This document shows positions 24,345 through 34,054 of a DNA stretch of 64,000 nt, one piece after another. Location: NCBI GenBank assembly GCA_965659685.1, contig CBFHXB010000012.1, forward strand, positions 1 to 64,000. The letters run 5' to 3'. Origin of the DNA: MGIIa-L3 sp11892u (GTDB taxonomy: Archaea; Thermoplasmatota; Poseidoniia; Poseidoniales; Poseidoniaceae). Under the pieces are notes generated by a model. It did not search any database. It saw only the letters and a program-made list of their open reading frames with translations, and had not been told where the DNA came from. Position numbers and translations under genes: made by a program. Position 1 is the stretch's first letter, and the number at the start of each line of letters is the position of its first letter.

Positions 24345-26120
24345 TCAAGCAGAGTAGGAGTAGTAGTCTCCTGCCGTTCGCTGTTCGCGATCTTTGCGGC
24401 TGTCGGATTTGTTGATGCGAGGACGTTTCGACTCGTGGTCACGACGGAACGTGATGTTCACACCGGACAAAAATCGGTTCATGCCGTCCCGCAAATCGAA
24501 GGGACCCTCGGCTCGGCCATGGACACCGCCCTCGCCCTCAAACACGAGGAGAGAATCGCTGACGATGTCGATGAAGTACACGTCGTGGTCGATGACGAAC
24601 GCCGCCTTTTCATTCGACTCCATGGTTCTGCGGATGGCTTTCGCGGCTTCCATACGTGCGCTTGCATCGAGGTGGGCACTTGGTTCATCCAGCAGGTACA
24701 CGTCGGCCTCTCGACCCAAACAAATCGCGATGGCCACGCACTGCCGTTCACCACCTGAGAGTTTGCGGAGGCGCTTTGGAAGGAGTTGATCCACGCCAAG
24801 CGCACGGATGACGTTCACGTGGAATTCGCCGCTGCGCCAGCGTGGGCCAAGTTCACTGTCAAGCCAAAGTTGGACCGTGCCTTCCATGTCGAGGTCAAGG
24901 TGCTGAGGCTTGTAGGAAATCTTGGCGTCCTCGCTGACCCAACCAGCATCGTATTCGTGTTCACCGGCCAAGATTTTGATCATCGTGGATTTCCCGGTCC
25001 CGTTCGGACCGACGACCCCGACCACTTCCGCACGGTGCACGGCGCCTTCACCGGTTTCAAGTTTGAAATCGCCGAGGTTCTTCTCGAGGTCGCCCCAAGA
25101 CACCACGGGAGCTCCGGTCTCGACCTTCCGGTCCCTGTGCCCTAGGAACGCAATGGGCTTGTCCCGGATGCGGACGTTTTGTTCAGGAAGGAAGCCATCG
25201 AGGTAGGCGTTGATGGCGGTCCGGGTGGCACGGGCAGGGGTGAAGATGCCGAAGGCTCCCTTTGTACCGTAGACGATGTGCACCAAATCCGCGAGCACGT
25301 CGAGCACCGCAAGGTCGTGCTCGATGACGATGACGCGACGTTCCGCGGCCAGTTCCTGCACGATGCGAACGATGCGCATTCGCTCGTAGATGTCGAGGTA
25401 CGAAGAGGGCTCGTCAAGGAAGTACACGTCAGCATCGCGCAACAGGGTCGCAGCCATCGCCATCCGTTGCAATTCACCGCCGGAGAGTTGAGCGATCTCT
25501 CGCTCAAGGAGGTGGTCGATGCCCAAGCCTTCCGTCAATTCGACGAACAGGCCACGTTCATCCACCTTCCGCAGCAGGTCGCCGACCTTGCCTTTGACGC
25601 GCTGAGGCAGGCGGTCGACGTTCTGAGGCTTGACCGCCACGGAGATTCGACCTTCTTTGACCTCCACCAAGAAATCGCGAAGTTCGCCGCGTGGCAAGCT
25701 GTTGATCACCGCGTCCCAATCCGCCTCGGCACGCCAATCTCCCAAATTGGGCACCAAACGCCCGGAAAGCGCGTTGAACGCCGTCGACTTCCCCATGCCG
25801 TTTGGCCCGAGGATGCCGACGACCTGGTCCTTCGATGGGGTCGGAAGCCGGAAGAGACGAAACCCGTTGAGGGAATACCGGTGAATCATGTCGGTTTCGA
25901 GTTCCTCCGGGAGCTGTTCGATGATCAGGGCATCGTGAGGACACTTGTTGATGCAAATCCCACAGCCGATGCAGAGGCTTTCGGAGATGTGGGGCTTGCC
26001 TGTTTTGTGGTCCAGAACGATGCATTCTTGCCCGTTCCGAACAGGCGGGCAGAAGGCATGGCATTCTGCATTGCACTTCTTGGGTTGACAGTTGTCTTCC
26101 CGAAGCACAGCAACCCGCAT
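24345..26120 (-). CDS. Ribosome recycling ATPase ABCE1 (RNase L inhibitor homologue)
   Basis: 591 residues. The N-terminal ferredoxin-like domain has two 4Fe-4S cysteine sets (from C11 in the CQPKKCNAEC segment to CIGCGICINKCP). Two ABC domains follow, with Walker A GPNGMGKST and GPNGTGKST, signatures LSGGELQR and LSGGERQC, and DEPSSYLD and DEPSAHLD Walker B/D-loops. ABCE1 splits the ribosome after termination in archaea and eukaryotes. The C-terminus is basic. It sits between uL16 and the two nuclease-OB genes on the same strand. Confidence 0.97.
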   Translation of the reverse strand: MRVAVLREDNCQPKKCNAECHAFCPPVRNGQECIVLDHKTGKPHISESLCIGCGICINKCPHDALIIEQLPEELETDMIHRYSLNGFRLFRLPTPSKDQVVGILGPNGMGKSTAFNALSGRLVPNLGDWRAEADWDAVINSLPRGELRDFLVEVKEGRISVAVKPQNVDRLPQRVKGKVGDLLRKVDERGLFVELTEGLGIDHLLEREIAQLSGGELQRMAMAATLLRDADVYFLDEPSSYLDIYERMRIVRIVQELAAERRVIVIEHDLAVLDVLADLVHIVYGTKGAFGIFTPARATRTAINAYLDGFLPEQNVRIRDKPIAFLGHRDRKVETGAPVVSWGDLEKNLGDFKLETGEGAVHRAEVVGVVGPNGTGKSTMIKILAGEHEYDAGWVSEDAKISYKPQHLDLDMEGTVQLWLDSELGPRWRSGEFHVNVIRALGVDQLLPKRLRKLSGGERQCVAIAICLGREADVYLLDEPSAHLDASARMEAAKAIRRTMESNEKAAFVIDHDVYFIDIVSDSLLVFEGEGGVHGRAEGPFDLRDGMNRFLSGVNITFRRDHESKRPRINKSDSRKDREQRTAGDYYSYSA

Positions 26121-26170
26121 GGTGGACCCTCCTGGAACGAACGCGCCGGTGGCGCGCTATCAACGTGACC

Positions 26171-26710
26171 TCAAACGAGGCCCTTGAGGTGCTCAGCGCC
26201 GCGGACCAACTTGGTCGAGCAGGGCGTGGGGAATTTCATGCTGGCCTTGCGGAGCGCAGACTTCGCCGTGAGGTAATGCTCAGGGGTGGTCTGGAGGGTC
26301 AAGACACGCTGGCCGCGCTGAACGCGAGCGGCGGTGCCGACGTTCTTTCCGAAGGCGCAACGCATGCCCTGAGACACACGGTCAGCACCTGCACCGGTCG
26401 CTTGCTTGTTCTCGCGGAGGACGTGGTGAGGGTAGGTGTGGACGCGGAGCGCGTAGCCTTGAGCGCCGGAGGCGTTACGGATGGTCGCGTTGCAAATCAC
26501 ACGGGCTGCTTCGAGCGCCGTGTGGCGGATCTGACAGGCGTTGTCAGCGCGGAGTTCGAGGACAACCGGGAAGCCCCCCGTCTCGGCCGCACGGCGGTTC
26601 CCAACGTGGAACTGCATGATACGGTTGTTGGGCACACCGCCGATGTACTTGCGCCGGGTGTACGCAGGGCCCTTGACTTGGCGGTACATCTTCGCGGGCT
26701 TGCGTGCCAT
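26171..26710 (-). CDS. rpl10e: Large ribosomal subunit protein uL16 (archaeal L10e)
   Basis: 179 residues starting MARKPAKMYR, with AYTRRKYIGGVP, RIMQFHVGN and a QGMRCAFGK segment characteristic of L10e/uL16. It binds 5S/23S rRNA near the A site. The ATG at 26710 sits behind GGAGGTCC; an upstream in-frame start would lengthen it by 24 hydrophobic residues unlike any L10e. ABCE1 follows 50 bases downstream, linking two ribosome functions. Confidence 0.96.
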   Translation of the reverse strand: MARKPAKMYRQVKGPAYTRRKYIGGVPNNRIMQFHVGNRRAAETGGFPVVLELRADNACQIRHTALEAARVICNATIRNASGAQGYALRVHTYPHHVLRENKQATGAGADRVSQGMRCAFGKNVGTAARVQRGQRVLTLQTTPEHYLTAKSALRKASMKFPTPCSTKLVRGAEHLKGLV

Positions 26711-26824
26711 AACGGGACCTCCGAGCAGGCTGCCGACCTGAACGCTGCTTATGAGGCCTCCGATGAACAATCCAAGGACCACCCTCGCGAAAAGCCTTGA
26801 GAGCCCTGACCTCGTGGTGTCATC

Positions 26825-28012
26825 ATGGCCTCGGGTCTCTCGCGACTTTTGGAGGAGGAGTCAGAGCACCAATGGCTTGCCATTGGCCTCTTCGCCCTTT
26901 TCGCCCTCGCAGGTGGATGGGCGGTCAGCGCCACGGGAACCATCTCCTCGCTCGGCAATGCCCCGGTCACGGCCGCATGGCAAGGCCATGATGTGCTTGA
27001 CATCGCAATGCTGGACGCGGAATGGGACCTTGCCCACGTCGGCATCGTGGTGGATCCGCAAGGGCCCCTGCTCTACCTCCAAGAAAATGAAGGCCAAGAA
27101 GGCGTGACGCTCATCACCAGGTCAACCGTGCCCGAGCGGCTTCTGGACACTGAGGACGGCGTATGGTGGGACGCCGGGAATGGCGTTCTGCAAGGATGCT
27201 ACGTCGATGGAGACGAAGTGGTCTTCCAACAAAGCCTGTCTGGGCTTGACCAAGGACAAGCCGTCGATCTCGTTCTTGCTGAAGACACGACGAACGTCCT
27301 CGGTTGGTTGCTGGTGGCGGACGGCCAGAGCACATCGGCCGTGGCCTACGATGGACTTGGGTCCAATTTCACGGCCGTCAGCGCCCCAGAAGGCGTCACA
27401 TGGACGCACCTCGAACGGTTCGACGAGCGCCACCTGGCCGCAATCGGGTGGCGCGTGGCCGCCACACCAGGCCAAAATCCAGCCCAACCAGAGATGCAGG
27501 CGTGGATCACGGTCATTCAGGTACAGGACGGCACCATGACGAAGTTGCAGAGCGTGGAGGGCCCCCTCGGCAGCGTCCACAGCACGGCTTCGTTCGACGA
27601 TGGGACCGTTCTTGTGGCCACCGAAGAAAACGCCGTTCTGGTCGACTCAGACGCGTCGACCACGAGCCTCGGGGTGCGCTCGTCGGCCGCCATGCTTGCA
27701 GACGACGGCACCGTCTGGTTCGCCGGGAGCGGGGACAGCACGCTCATGCCACGATGGATGGACGGGACCCTCGACACCGAACGCTTGGCTTCGCCCCTTG
27801 GCCTGGCCGTCACATCCGCTGAAAGCGACGGCCACCGATGGGTGCTCTTCGGTACCAACGGAGACGGTGAACACGCCGCGATGGTGCTTGACGTGGATCA
27901 GAACGCCTCGCCGCTCAGCGGTCGCGGCTTCCTGAACCTCATGTTCTTGGTCGTTGGAACCGCATCCATCCTCGGCATTGCAAGCACGTGGTGGCGCCAA
28001 TCCACCGTGTGA
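26825..28012 (+). CDS. Membrane-anchored beta-propeller-like protein
   Basis: 395 residues. One membrane segment near the N-terminus (about 16-38) and one at the C-terminus (about 366-388) flank an acidic domain of repeating beta-hairpin units (GTVLVATEENAVLVDS, GTVWFAGSG, HRWVLFGTNGDG), suggestive of a propeller. No catalytic motif or family is recognised. It is divergent from uL16 and upstream of mutS by 67 bases. It may be a surface sensor or binding protein, but that is inference. Confidence 0.65.
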   Translation: MASGLSRLLEEESEHQWLAIGLFALFALAGGWAVSATGTISSLGNAPVTAAWQGHDVLDIAMLDAEWDLAHVGIVVDPQGPLLYLQENEGQEGVTLITRSTVPERLLDTEDGVWWDAGNGVLQGCYVDGDEVVFQQSLSGLDQGQAVDLVLAEDTTNVLGWLLVADGQSTSAVAYDGLGSNFTAVSAPEGVTWTHLERFDERHLAAIGWRVAATPGQNPAQPEMQAWITVIQVQDGTMTKLQSVEGPLGSVHSTASFDDGTVLVATEENAVLVDSDASTTSLGVRSSAAMLADDGTVWFAGSGDSTLMPRWMDGTLDTERLASPLGLAVTSAESDGHRWVLFGTNGDGEHAAMVLDVDQNASPLSGRGFLNLMFLVVGTASILGIASTWWRQSTV

Positions 28013-28079
28013 GCGACACAGAGGCCCTTCGCCACCTTCATGTGCCCTCGTCCGTGCTGGACAGGCCTGACTCAGGGGC

Positions 28080-30725
28080 ATGGCCATGGCGAAGCGGACG
28101 ATGATGGACCAGCACGCCGAATTGAAGGCGGCGCACCCTGACACGGTCCTCTTCTTCCGCATGGGTGACTTCTACGAGCTCTTTCACGACGATGCCGAGG
28201 TTGGCGCCGAGGCCTTGGGCCTGACGTTGACCGCCCGTGACAAGGCGTCCAGCACCCCGATTCCAATGGCAGGCTTCCCGTGGCACCAACTCGAGGAACA
28301 GCTGCGAATCATGCTTCGTACGGGTCGAAAAGTTGCCGTTGCGGAGCAGGAAGAAGAACTCCGTGAGGGTGCAAAATTGCTCGAACGCGTGGTGACCAGG
28401 GTCTACACTCCGGGTTCCTTGTACGAAGAAGGCTTGCTTGGGACGGAACAAGCCACGGTGCTCGCTACGGTCGTCCAGCGCTCGGACACCCTAGGACTCG
28501 CCGTGCTGGACGCGGCATCCAGCTCCGGCCAATGCATGCAATTTGACGGTCCCGATCGATGGTCTCGCTTGCACGACGAATTGCTTCGCTGGTCACCAAG
28601 CGAATTGGTGGTCCGGAGGACGATGGCCGAAGCATCCGCCTTCGGCGCCCTTGTTGGGGACCTCCCCCAGACCGTAATTTCGCAGCACACGTGCACCCCA
28701 AAGCGTGGGAAGGCCGGGTTGATTCGTGCGTTGGGCGTGGCCGATTTGGGTCACCTTGACCTTGATGCCTCTGAGGCGGCCTTGGACGCGGCCGGTCTTG
28801 GCGTGGATTACCTGACCACCATGCTCCACACCGACGTGGCATTGGTGGACCTCGACGTTGCAGAAGAACAAGCGGCGATGGTCCTCGACCGCACCACGCT
28901 TCGGAACTTGGAGGTCATCAGCACGCTGGCGGGTGAGCACGAAGGGTCGCTTCTCGCGGCGGTGGGACGCTGCCGGACCGCCATGGGACGGCGGCGCCTC
29001 AAAGCATGGCTCCTTCGTCCCCTCAACGACCTCTCCGCCATCTCTGCCCGGCACGACGCCGTGGCGGCCTTGAGCCGATCCTCTCGCCGGCTCGAAGCAC
29101 TGCGTGTGGCCCTCACGGGCATGCGCGACCTCGAGCGTCTGGCCACCCTCGCCGGCCATGGGCGAGCCAATGCTCGCGATGTGGTGGCCACCTCGGTGGC
29201 TTTGGACCGCCTTCCTGCGGTCGAACGGGCGTGCAACGACACCGAAGACCCGCTCTTGGTCCACCTCGCGGACGGACTATCGGCCCTGAACGACCTTGCG
29301 GATCGCATCGGCAGGACCCTGGTTGATGCTCCGCCCATGACGCTTCGCGAGGGCGGTTTGCTTCGCGATGGCGTGGACGAAGAGGTCGATCGCTTGCGCG
29401 CCATCACGCGAGAAGGCACCGCGTGGTTCCAATCCTACGAGGCCGAACTTCGCACAACGCTGTCCATTCCAAGCCTCAAGGTCCGGCAAAACCGGCAGAT
29501 TGGGTGGTTCATCGAGGTCACAAGAACGCACCTTGAGAAGGTGCCTGAACACTTCACGCGGAAGCAACAAATGACGAACGGCATGCGATTTGTCACCGAG
29601 GAGTTGCTTGAGCGAGACGACGCCTTGCTGACCGCAACCACCCGCGTCAGGGGCCTTGAGTACGACCGCTTTGTCGAACTTCGACGCGCGGTAGCCGAGC
29701 ACGCCAGAACGCTGTCGAACCTTGCCTCGAGGGTGGCCTCCATCGACGTCCTGCACGGCTTTGCTGTCGTGGCGCGGGAACGGCGTTGGAACCGGCCAAC
29801 CGTCAGCGTCGGTGGCGACCTCATCCTCGAAGGCGCGCGTCACCCCGTGCTGGAGCAGAACCCGGGCTACGTGCCGAACGACCTGCGTTTCGACAAGAAA
29901 CGGAGGCTGCTGCTCATCACTGGACCAAACATGGGTGGGAAGTCCACCTACCTTCGAACCGCGGCCTTGGTGACCCTTCTCGCGCAAGCCGGTAGCTTCA
30001 CTCCGTGCGATCGCGCTCGCGTTGGGATGGTGGACCGCATCTTCACACGCGTCGGCGCGAGCGATGACCTCTTGCGCGGGCGTTCGACCTTCATGATGGA
30101 AATGATCGAGGTGGCGCACATCCTCCGGAGGGCGACCCCAAATTCACTGGTCTTGCTCGACGAGATTGGGCGAGGCACCTCGACCTTCGACGGTTTGTCC
30201 ATCGCTTGGGCGGTCAGCGAAGACATCGCAAGGCGGCTTGGGTGCCGTACCCTCTTTGCCACGCACTACCACCAACTCATCGGCCTCGAAGGCGACGTAC
30301 CTGGAGTCGTCAACGTCTCGGTGGGCGTGGCAGAAGTCGAAGGCACCCTGCGTTTCCTTCACACCGTCGAAGACGGACCCTGTGACGACTCCTACGGCGT
30401 ACGCGTTGCGGCCCTTGCAGGCTTGCCGCAACCCGTCATTGAACGCGCTGGCGACCTGCTTCAATTCCTTGAGCAACAAGCCGAGGGGGCCAAAGCCGGT
30501 GGGGGCGCACAACCTGGCCGCCGTGATCAGGGCCAAGCGAGCCTCATGCGCTACTTTGCCGCCGCCAACAGCGCTCCTGCACCGACTCAACCGAGCATAA
30601 CGGACACACAAGCGGGGGTCCTGAACGCCATTTCGTCGGCCGATCTCGACGACATGAGCCCGCGCCAAGCCGCAGAATTCCTTGCATCGCTCCATGACCG
30701 CCTCCGGAGGGGTGCCAATGGCTGA
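28080..30725 (+). CDS. mutS: DNA mismatch repair protein MutS
   Basis: 881 residues. The mismatch-binding Phe-x-Glu sits near the start (FRMGDFYELF). The connector, lever and clamp domains follow. The ATPase has Walker A TGPNMGGKST (about 614-623) and Walker B LLDEIGRGTSTFDG (about 692-705). It ends with a helix-turn-helix dimerisation region after a low-complexity linker. Complete MutS1 with its MutL partner is bacterial-like and uncommon in archaea, so ancient transfer is likely. The stop overlaps the mutL start by eight bases. Confidence 0.97.
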   Translation: MAMAKRTMMDQHAELKAAHPDTVLFFRMGDFYELFHDDAEVGAEALGLTLTARDKASSTPIPMAGFPWHQLEEQLRIMLRTGRKVAVAEQEEELREGAKLLERVVTRVYTPGSLYEEGLLGTEQATVLATVVQRSDTLGLAVLDAASSSGQCMQFDGPDRWSRLHDELLRWSPSELVVRRTMAEASAFGALVGDLPQTVISQHTCTPKRGKAGLIRALGVADLGHLDLDASEAALDAAGLGVDYLTTMLHTDVALVDLDVAEEQAAMVLDRTTLRNLEVISTLAGEHEGSLLAAVGRCRTAMGRRRLKAWLLRPLNDLSAISARHDAVAALSRSSRRLEALRVALTGMRDLERLATLAGHGRANARDVVATSVALDRLPAVERACNDTEDPLLVHLADGLSALNDLADRIGRTLVDAPPMTLREGGLLRDGVDEEVDRLRAITREGTAWFQSYEAELRTTLSIPSLKVRQNRQIGWFIEVTRTHLEKVPEHFTRKQQMTNGMRFVTEELLERDDALLTATTRVRGLEYDRFVELRRAVAEHARTLSNLASRVASIDVLHGFAVVARERRWNRPTVSVGGDLILEGARHPVLEQNPGYVPNDLRFDKKRRLLLITGPNMGGKSTYLRTAALVTLLAQAGSFTPCDRARVGMVDRIFTRVGASDDLLRGRSTFMMEMIEVAHILRRATPNSLVLLDEIGRGTSTFDGLSIAWAVSEDIARRLGCRTLFATHYHQLIGLEGDVPGVVNVSVGVAEVEGTLRFLHTVEDGPCDDSYGVRVAALAGLPQPVIERAGDLLQFLEQQAEGAKAGGGAQPGRRDQGQASLMRYFAAANSAPAPTQPSITDTQAGVLNAISSADLDDMSPRQAAEFLASLHDRLRRGANG

Positions 30726-32613
30726 AGGACGAATCCAGCAATTGGATGACCTCACCATCGGCCACATCGCTGCGGGTGAGGTGGTCGAACGGCCCGCTCA
30801 GGTGGTCAAAGAACTGCTGGAGAACAGCTTGGATGCAGGCGCACGGCGAATCGACGTGACCGTGGAACGGGGAGGGTTTGACCTGATTCGCGTCAGCGAC
30901 GACGGCAAGGGCATCCATCCCGATGACTTGCTGTTGGCGATGGACCGGCATGCGACCTCCAAATTGTCCCGAAGGGAGGACTTGTCAGCGATTCACACCA
31001 TGGGATTCCGTGGTGAGGCGCTGGCCTCGATCGGGGTGGTCAGCGAATTGACGCTTCAGAGCCGTCAGGACGGTTTCGAAGCCGCTGAACTGCACATGAA
31101 GCACGGCCTGAAAGGCAAAGTCCAGCCAAGTGGGAGAGGACGTGGCACCACCGTCAGCGTGTTCGGTTTGTTTGGAAACGTGCCCGCCCGCTTGGCCTTC
31201 CAACGCCGACCGCAAACCGAACATGCTCGAATCGTCGATGTCGTGGTCGCCCACGCGTTGGCCCATCACGACGTTGGATTCCGCTTGGAACTGGACGGAA
31301 GGGTGGCCTTGGACGTGCCCGGAACCGAAGACGCTGAAGACAGGCTTCACGACATCCTCGGACAAAAGGCAGGCGACCTGCTGCCGTTGAGTGCGCCAAA
31401 GGAAGACGAACAGGCACCCGGTGACGAGCGATGGAGCGGATGGATCAGCGCACCGGACATCACACGTGGAAAAGCCGACGACGTGCACGTTCTGGTCAAC
31501 GACCGTCCCATCGCCTCCGGACCGTTTCAACAAGCCTTGCGCCGAGGGTACCGCACGCGCCTGATGGTTGGGCGGCACCCCGTGGCCGTGCTCCGTCTTA
31601 CACTTCCACCCGAAGAGGTGGACGTCAACGTGCACCCGACGAAAAGCGAGGTGCGATTGAAGCACGCATGGCGTGTGCTGGAGCGCCTCGAACGTGCGGT
31701 GGCCCACACCTTGAGCAGCGTGGCGACCAAGCCCGAAGGGGCTGGGGCGATTCCGGAGCTGGCAGGCTTGGACCGCACGTCGCAGCAAGAGCTTCCGGTT
31801 GAGGCATCCATTCCGCCCTCTGCCCCGGCTTGGGCGGCGGCTGCCGGCATGGCCTTGGAGCCCGAACCCGAACCACGCCCAACCGTGGTCGAAGAAGACC
31901 ACGAGCAAGTCACGCTGCCCGGACTCTCGTCTGAACCCGTCGCACCCGCCCTGTCTTCCGCGGAGCGGGAACTCCACCGCCATGCTGGCGGTACGTGCAA
32001 CCTCGGAAACGAGCCTGCCTTGGAAGGGGTGCTGAACGATTTGCCCGACATGGTCCCACTCGGTCAATTTGCAGGCACCTACATGCTGGTGGAAGCCGGC
32101 GACGAACTCCTCTTGGTCGACCAGCATGCGCTGCACGAGCGCATCCGATACGAGCGGTTGCGCCATGACGAGGCGCTGTGGGAAGGACAACGGCGGCTTG
32201 TCCCCATCCCACTGAACCTTGACGCAAGAACCGCGGAGCGCGTGCGCGCGGGAGCAGAACGCCTGGCCTCGGTCGGCTTTGAATTGGAAGAGCAGGAGTC
32301 CGGTTGGCACATGGTGGCCGCCCCGCGCCTGCTTGGAGACGATGCAGAAGCCTTCCTGCTGGATCTTCTTCAGGACGTGGACGAGGACGGCGCCCCGCTT
32401 GAAACCGTAGAACGTCGCCGGGACCATCTGGCCTTCATGACCTCCTGCCGCGGAGCGGTAAAAGCCAATCACGAACTGACCAAAGCCGAAATGCGCCGCT
32501 TGCTGGAGGACATGCGCAGGATTCCAAACCCATGGGCGTGCGTTCACGGTCGGCCGACGGCCTTGAGGTTGGACCGCCGCGCCCTTGACCTGCACTTCGG
32601 ACGTGAAGGTTGA
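30718..32613 (+). CDS. mutL: DNA mismatch repair protein MutL with endonuclease motif
   Basis: 631 residues. The GHKL ATPase domain has LLENSLDAGA, DDGKGI, GFRGEALASI and GRGTTVSV. A long linker (about 340-440) precedes the dimerisation domain. The endonuclease signature DQHAxxExxxxE appears as DQHALHERIRYE, with the companion SCRGAVKA and CVHGRPTALRL segments, so it should nick DNA like MutL of species lacking MutH. The ATG at 30718 has GGAGG upstream and overlaps the mutS stop. It converges on aroA. Confidence 0.96.
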   Translation: MAEGRIQQLDDLTIGHIAAGEVVERPAQVVKELLENSLDAGARRIDVTVERGGFDLIRVSDDGKGIHPDDLLLAMDRHATSKLSRREDLSAIHTMGFRGEALASIGVVSELTLQSRQDGFEAAELHMKHGLKGKVQPSGRGRGTTVSVFGLFGNVPARLAFQRRPQTEHARIVDVVVAHALAHHDVGFRLELDGRVALDVPGTEDAEDRLHDILGQKAGDLLPLSAPKEDEQAPGDERWSGWISAPDITRGKADDVHVLVNDRPIASGPFQQALRRGYRTRLMVGRHPVAVLRLTLPPEEVDVNVHPTKSEVRLKHAWRVLERLERAVAHTLSSVATKPEGAGAIPELAGLDRTSQQELPVEASIPPSAPAWAAAAGMALEPEPEPRPTVVEEDHEQVTLPGLSSEPVAPALSSAERELHRHAGGTCNLGNEPALEGVLNDLPDMVPLGQFAGTYMLVEAGDELLLVDQHALHERIRYERLRHDEALWEGQRRLVPIPLNLDARTAERVRAGAERLASVGFELEEQESGWHMVAAPRLLGDDAEAFLLDLLQDVDEDGAPLETVERRRDHLAFMTSCRGAVKANHELTKAEMRRLLEDMRRIPNPWACVHGRPTALRLDRRALDLHFGREG

Positions 32614-32614
32614 C

Positions 32615-33925
32615 TCAAGGCGACACCATGCAGGGCTGAGCATCCAATCCTGCCTCAGCCAAGCGTTCGAGGAAGGCAGGGTCGGCAACACGATGCAGGC
32701 GAGGTCCGACGACGTCGGCGCCGACCTGGGCCGCAAGGCACGTGGCGGTCATCATCAGGCGGTGATCCTCCGACGCCTGCACGGGATGAGCCGGTGTGGA
32801 GAGGGATTGCCCACCTTCGACGGTGACACCGCCATCGGTGGCTTCCGCATGGATTCCGAAGGATTGCAAGACCTCAATGGTGCTCAAAATGCGGTTTGAC
32901 TCCTTGTGGGCCGCGTGCGGTGCACCGTGGATGCGTCCTCCGGGGCCAAGGGCCAAAAGCGCGGCAAGGGGAGGCAGCAGGTCGTTTGCATCGCACAGAT
33001 CGATGCTCAACGGCTCAGGGGCTGAGGCAACGGTCTGCAGCACGCCTTCGTCGCTCCACGCAATGCCAAGTTCTGGGGCGAGTGCCTCCAGGAGTTCGCA
33101 ACCAAGCCCAGCATTTGGAGAAGGCCATCGCTTGAGGTTCACGCTCCCCCCCGTGCTTCGAACCCAGAGCATGGCGAACGCCGCCATCGACGCGTCACCA
33201 GGGAGATGAACATCGGAAGGTGCCTTGACCTCCCATCGAGGCAAGACCATGGCATCTTCAGACACCGTGCCCTTCCAACCGCACGTCGTTGCGATCTCAG
33301 CAGAGAGCGCGAGATGGCGTGAACTGCGCGGCTGACCTTCGAACCGAACCTCCACATCTTGTGCTTGGAGGGAACTGGCCAGCAGCAAGGCCGAGGCGGG
33401 CTGGGAGGAACGGTCACGTCGAAGCACGAGCGGTTCAGAGACCTCCGACCACGGGCCGTGCATGTCCACCGGCAACCGAACGTGTGCATCGCCAACCCGC
33501 ATCCGTACACCTTGCTGTTTCAAGACCGTGCCCAAGTCACCCAGCCCGCGGCGCCGCAGGCTCGCATCACCGTCGAGCATTACCGGCTGATTCAGGTGGG
33601 ACACCGCTGCAGCCACAAGCCGCAGGGCGGTCCCAGAGTTTCCCAAATGAAGCAACGAGGCCGGTCGTCGCAAGGACGCGGGAGGATGGAGCGTCCAAGC
33701 CGCATCTTCCTCCTCAACCCTGAGGCCAAGTTGCTCGAGCACGCGACGCATGGAACACGCGTCCTCGCCGAGTCCGTCCACCCCATGGAGCGTCGTTGGA
33801 GCACGGCTGAGTGCTCCCATCAGCAACCACCGGATGGCGTGACTTTTCGAAGCAGGCAAGCGCCAATCGATGGCAGCAGGGGCGTCGAGGGGGGCGATGC
33901 GCAAGACCTCGAGGTCGTTCGGCAC
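32615..33925 (-). CDS. aroA: 3-phosphoshikimate 1-carboxyvinyltransferase (EPSP synthase)
   Basis: It transfers enolpyruvate from PEP to shikimate-3-phosphate in aromatic amino acid synthesis. The 436 residues show PASKSHAIR near the start, LHLGNSGTALR, a DANDLLPPLA segment with the catalytic aspartate and HKESNRI. The GTG at 33925 behind GAGGCC gives a normal length. The frame is open for another 245 codons upstream, but that part is antisense to moaA and lacks family similarity. aroD at the right edge is another shikimate-pathway gene. Confidence 0.94.
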   Translation of the reverse strand: MPNDLEVLRIAPLDAPAAIDWRLPASKSHAIRWLLMGALSRAPTTLHGVDGLGEDACSMRRVLEQLGLRVEEEDAAWTLHPPASLRRPASLLHLGNSGTALRLVAAAVSHLNQPVMLDGDASLRRRGLGDLGTVLKQQGVRMRVGDAHVRLPVDMHGPWSEVSEPLVLRRDRSSQPASALLLASSLQAQDVEVRFEGQPRSSRHLALSAEIATTCGWKGTVSEDAMVLPRWEVKAPSDVHLPGDASMAAFAMLWVRSTGGSVNLKRWPSPNAGLGCELLEALAPELGIAWSDEGVLQTVASAPEPLSIDLCDANDLLPPLAALLALGPGGRIHGAPHAAHKESNRILSTIEVLQSFGIHAEATDGGVTVEGGQSLSTPAHPVQASEDHRLMMTATCLAAQVGADVVGPRLHRVADPAFLERLAEAGLDAQPCMVSP

Positions 33926-34054
33926 GTGCCCGGCCTCGGTCGGTGACCATCGTCGTGCCCAGCGTGGACGCACAAGGCACCCTCGGAGCCGTGGCACATG
34001 AAGGCTTGTCGAAGGCAAAGGCATCCCTAAGTCCCGAAAGCGACTCGCGAATCC

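Noticed and set aside
30985..32736. A 583-codon open frame on the minus strand
   Set aside because: It is the antisense of mutL, whose motifs are clear, and shows no protein-like composition.
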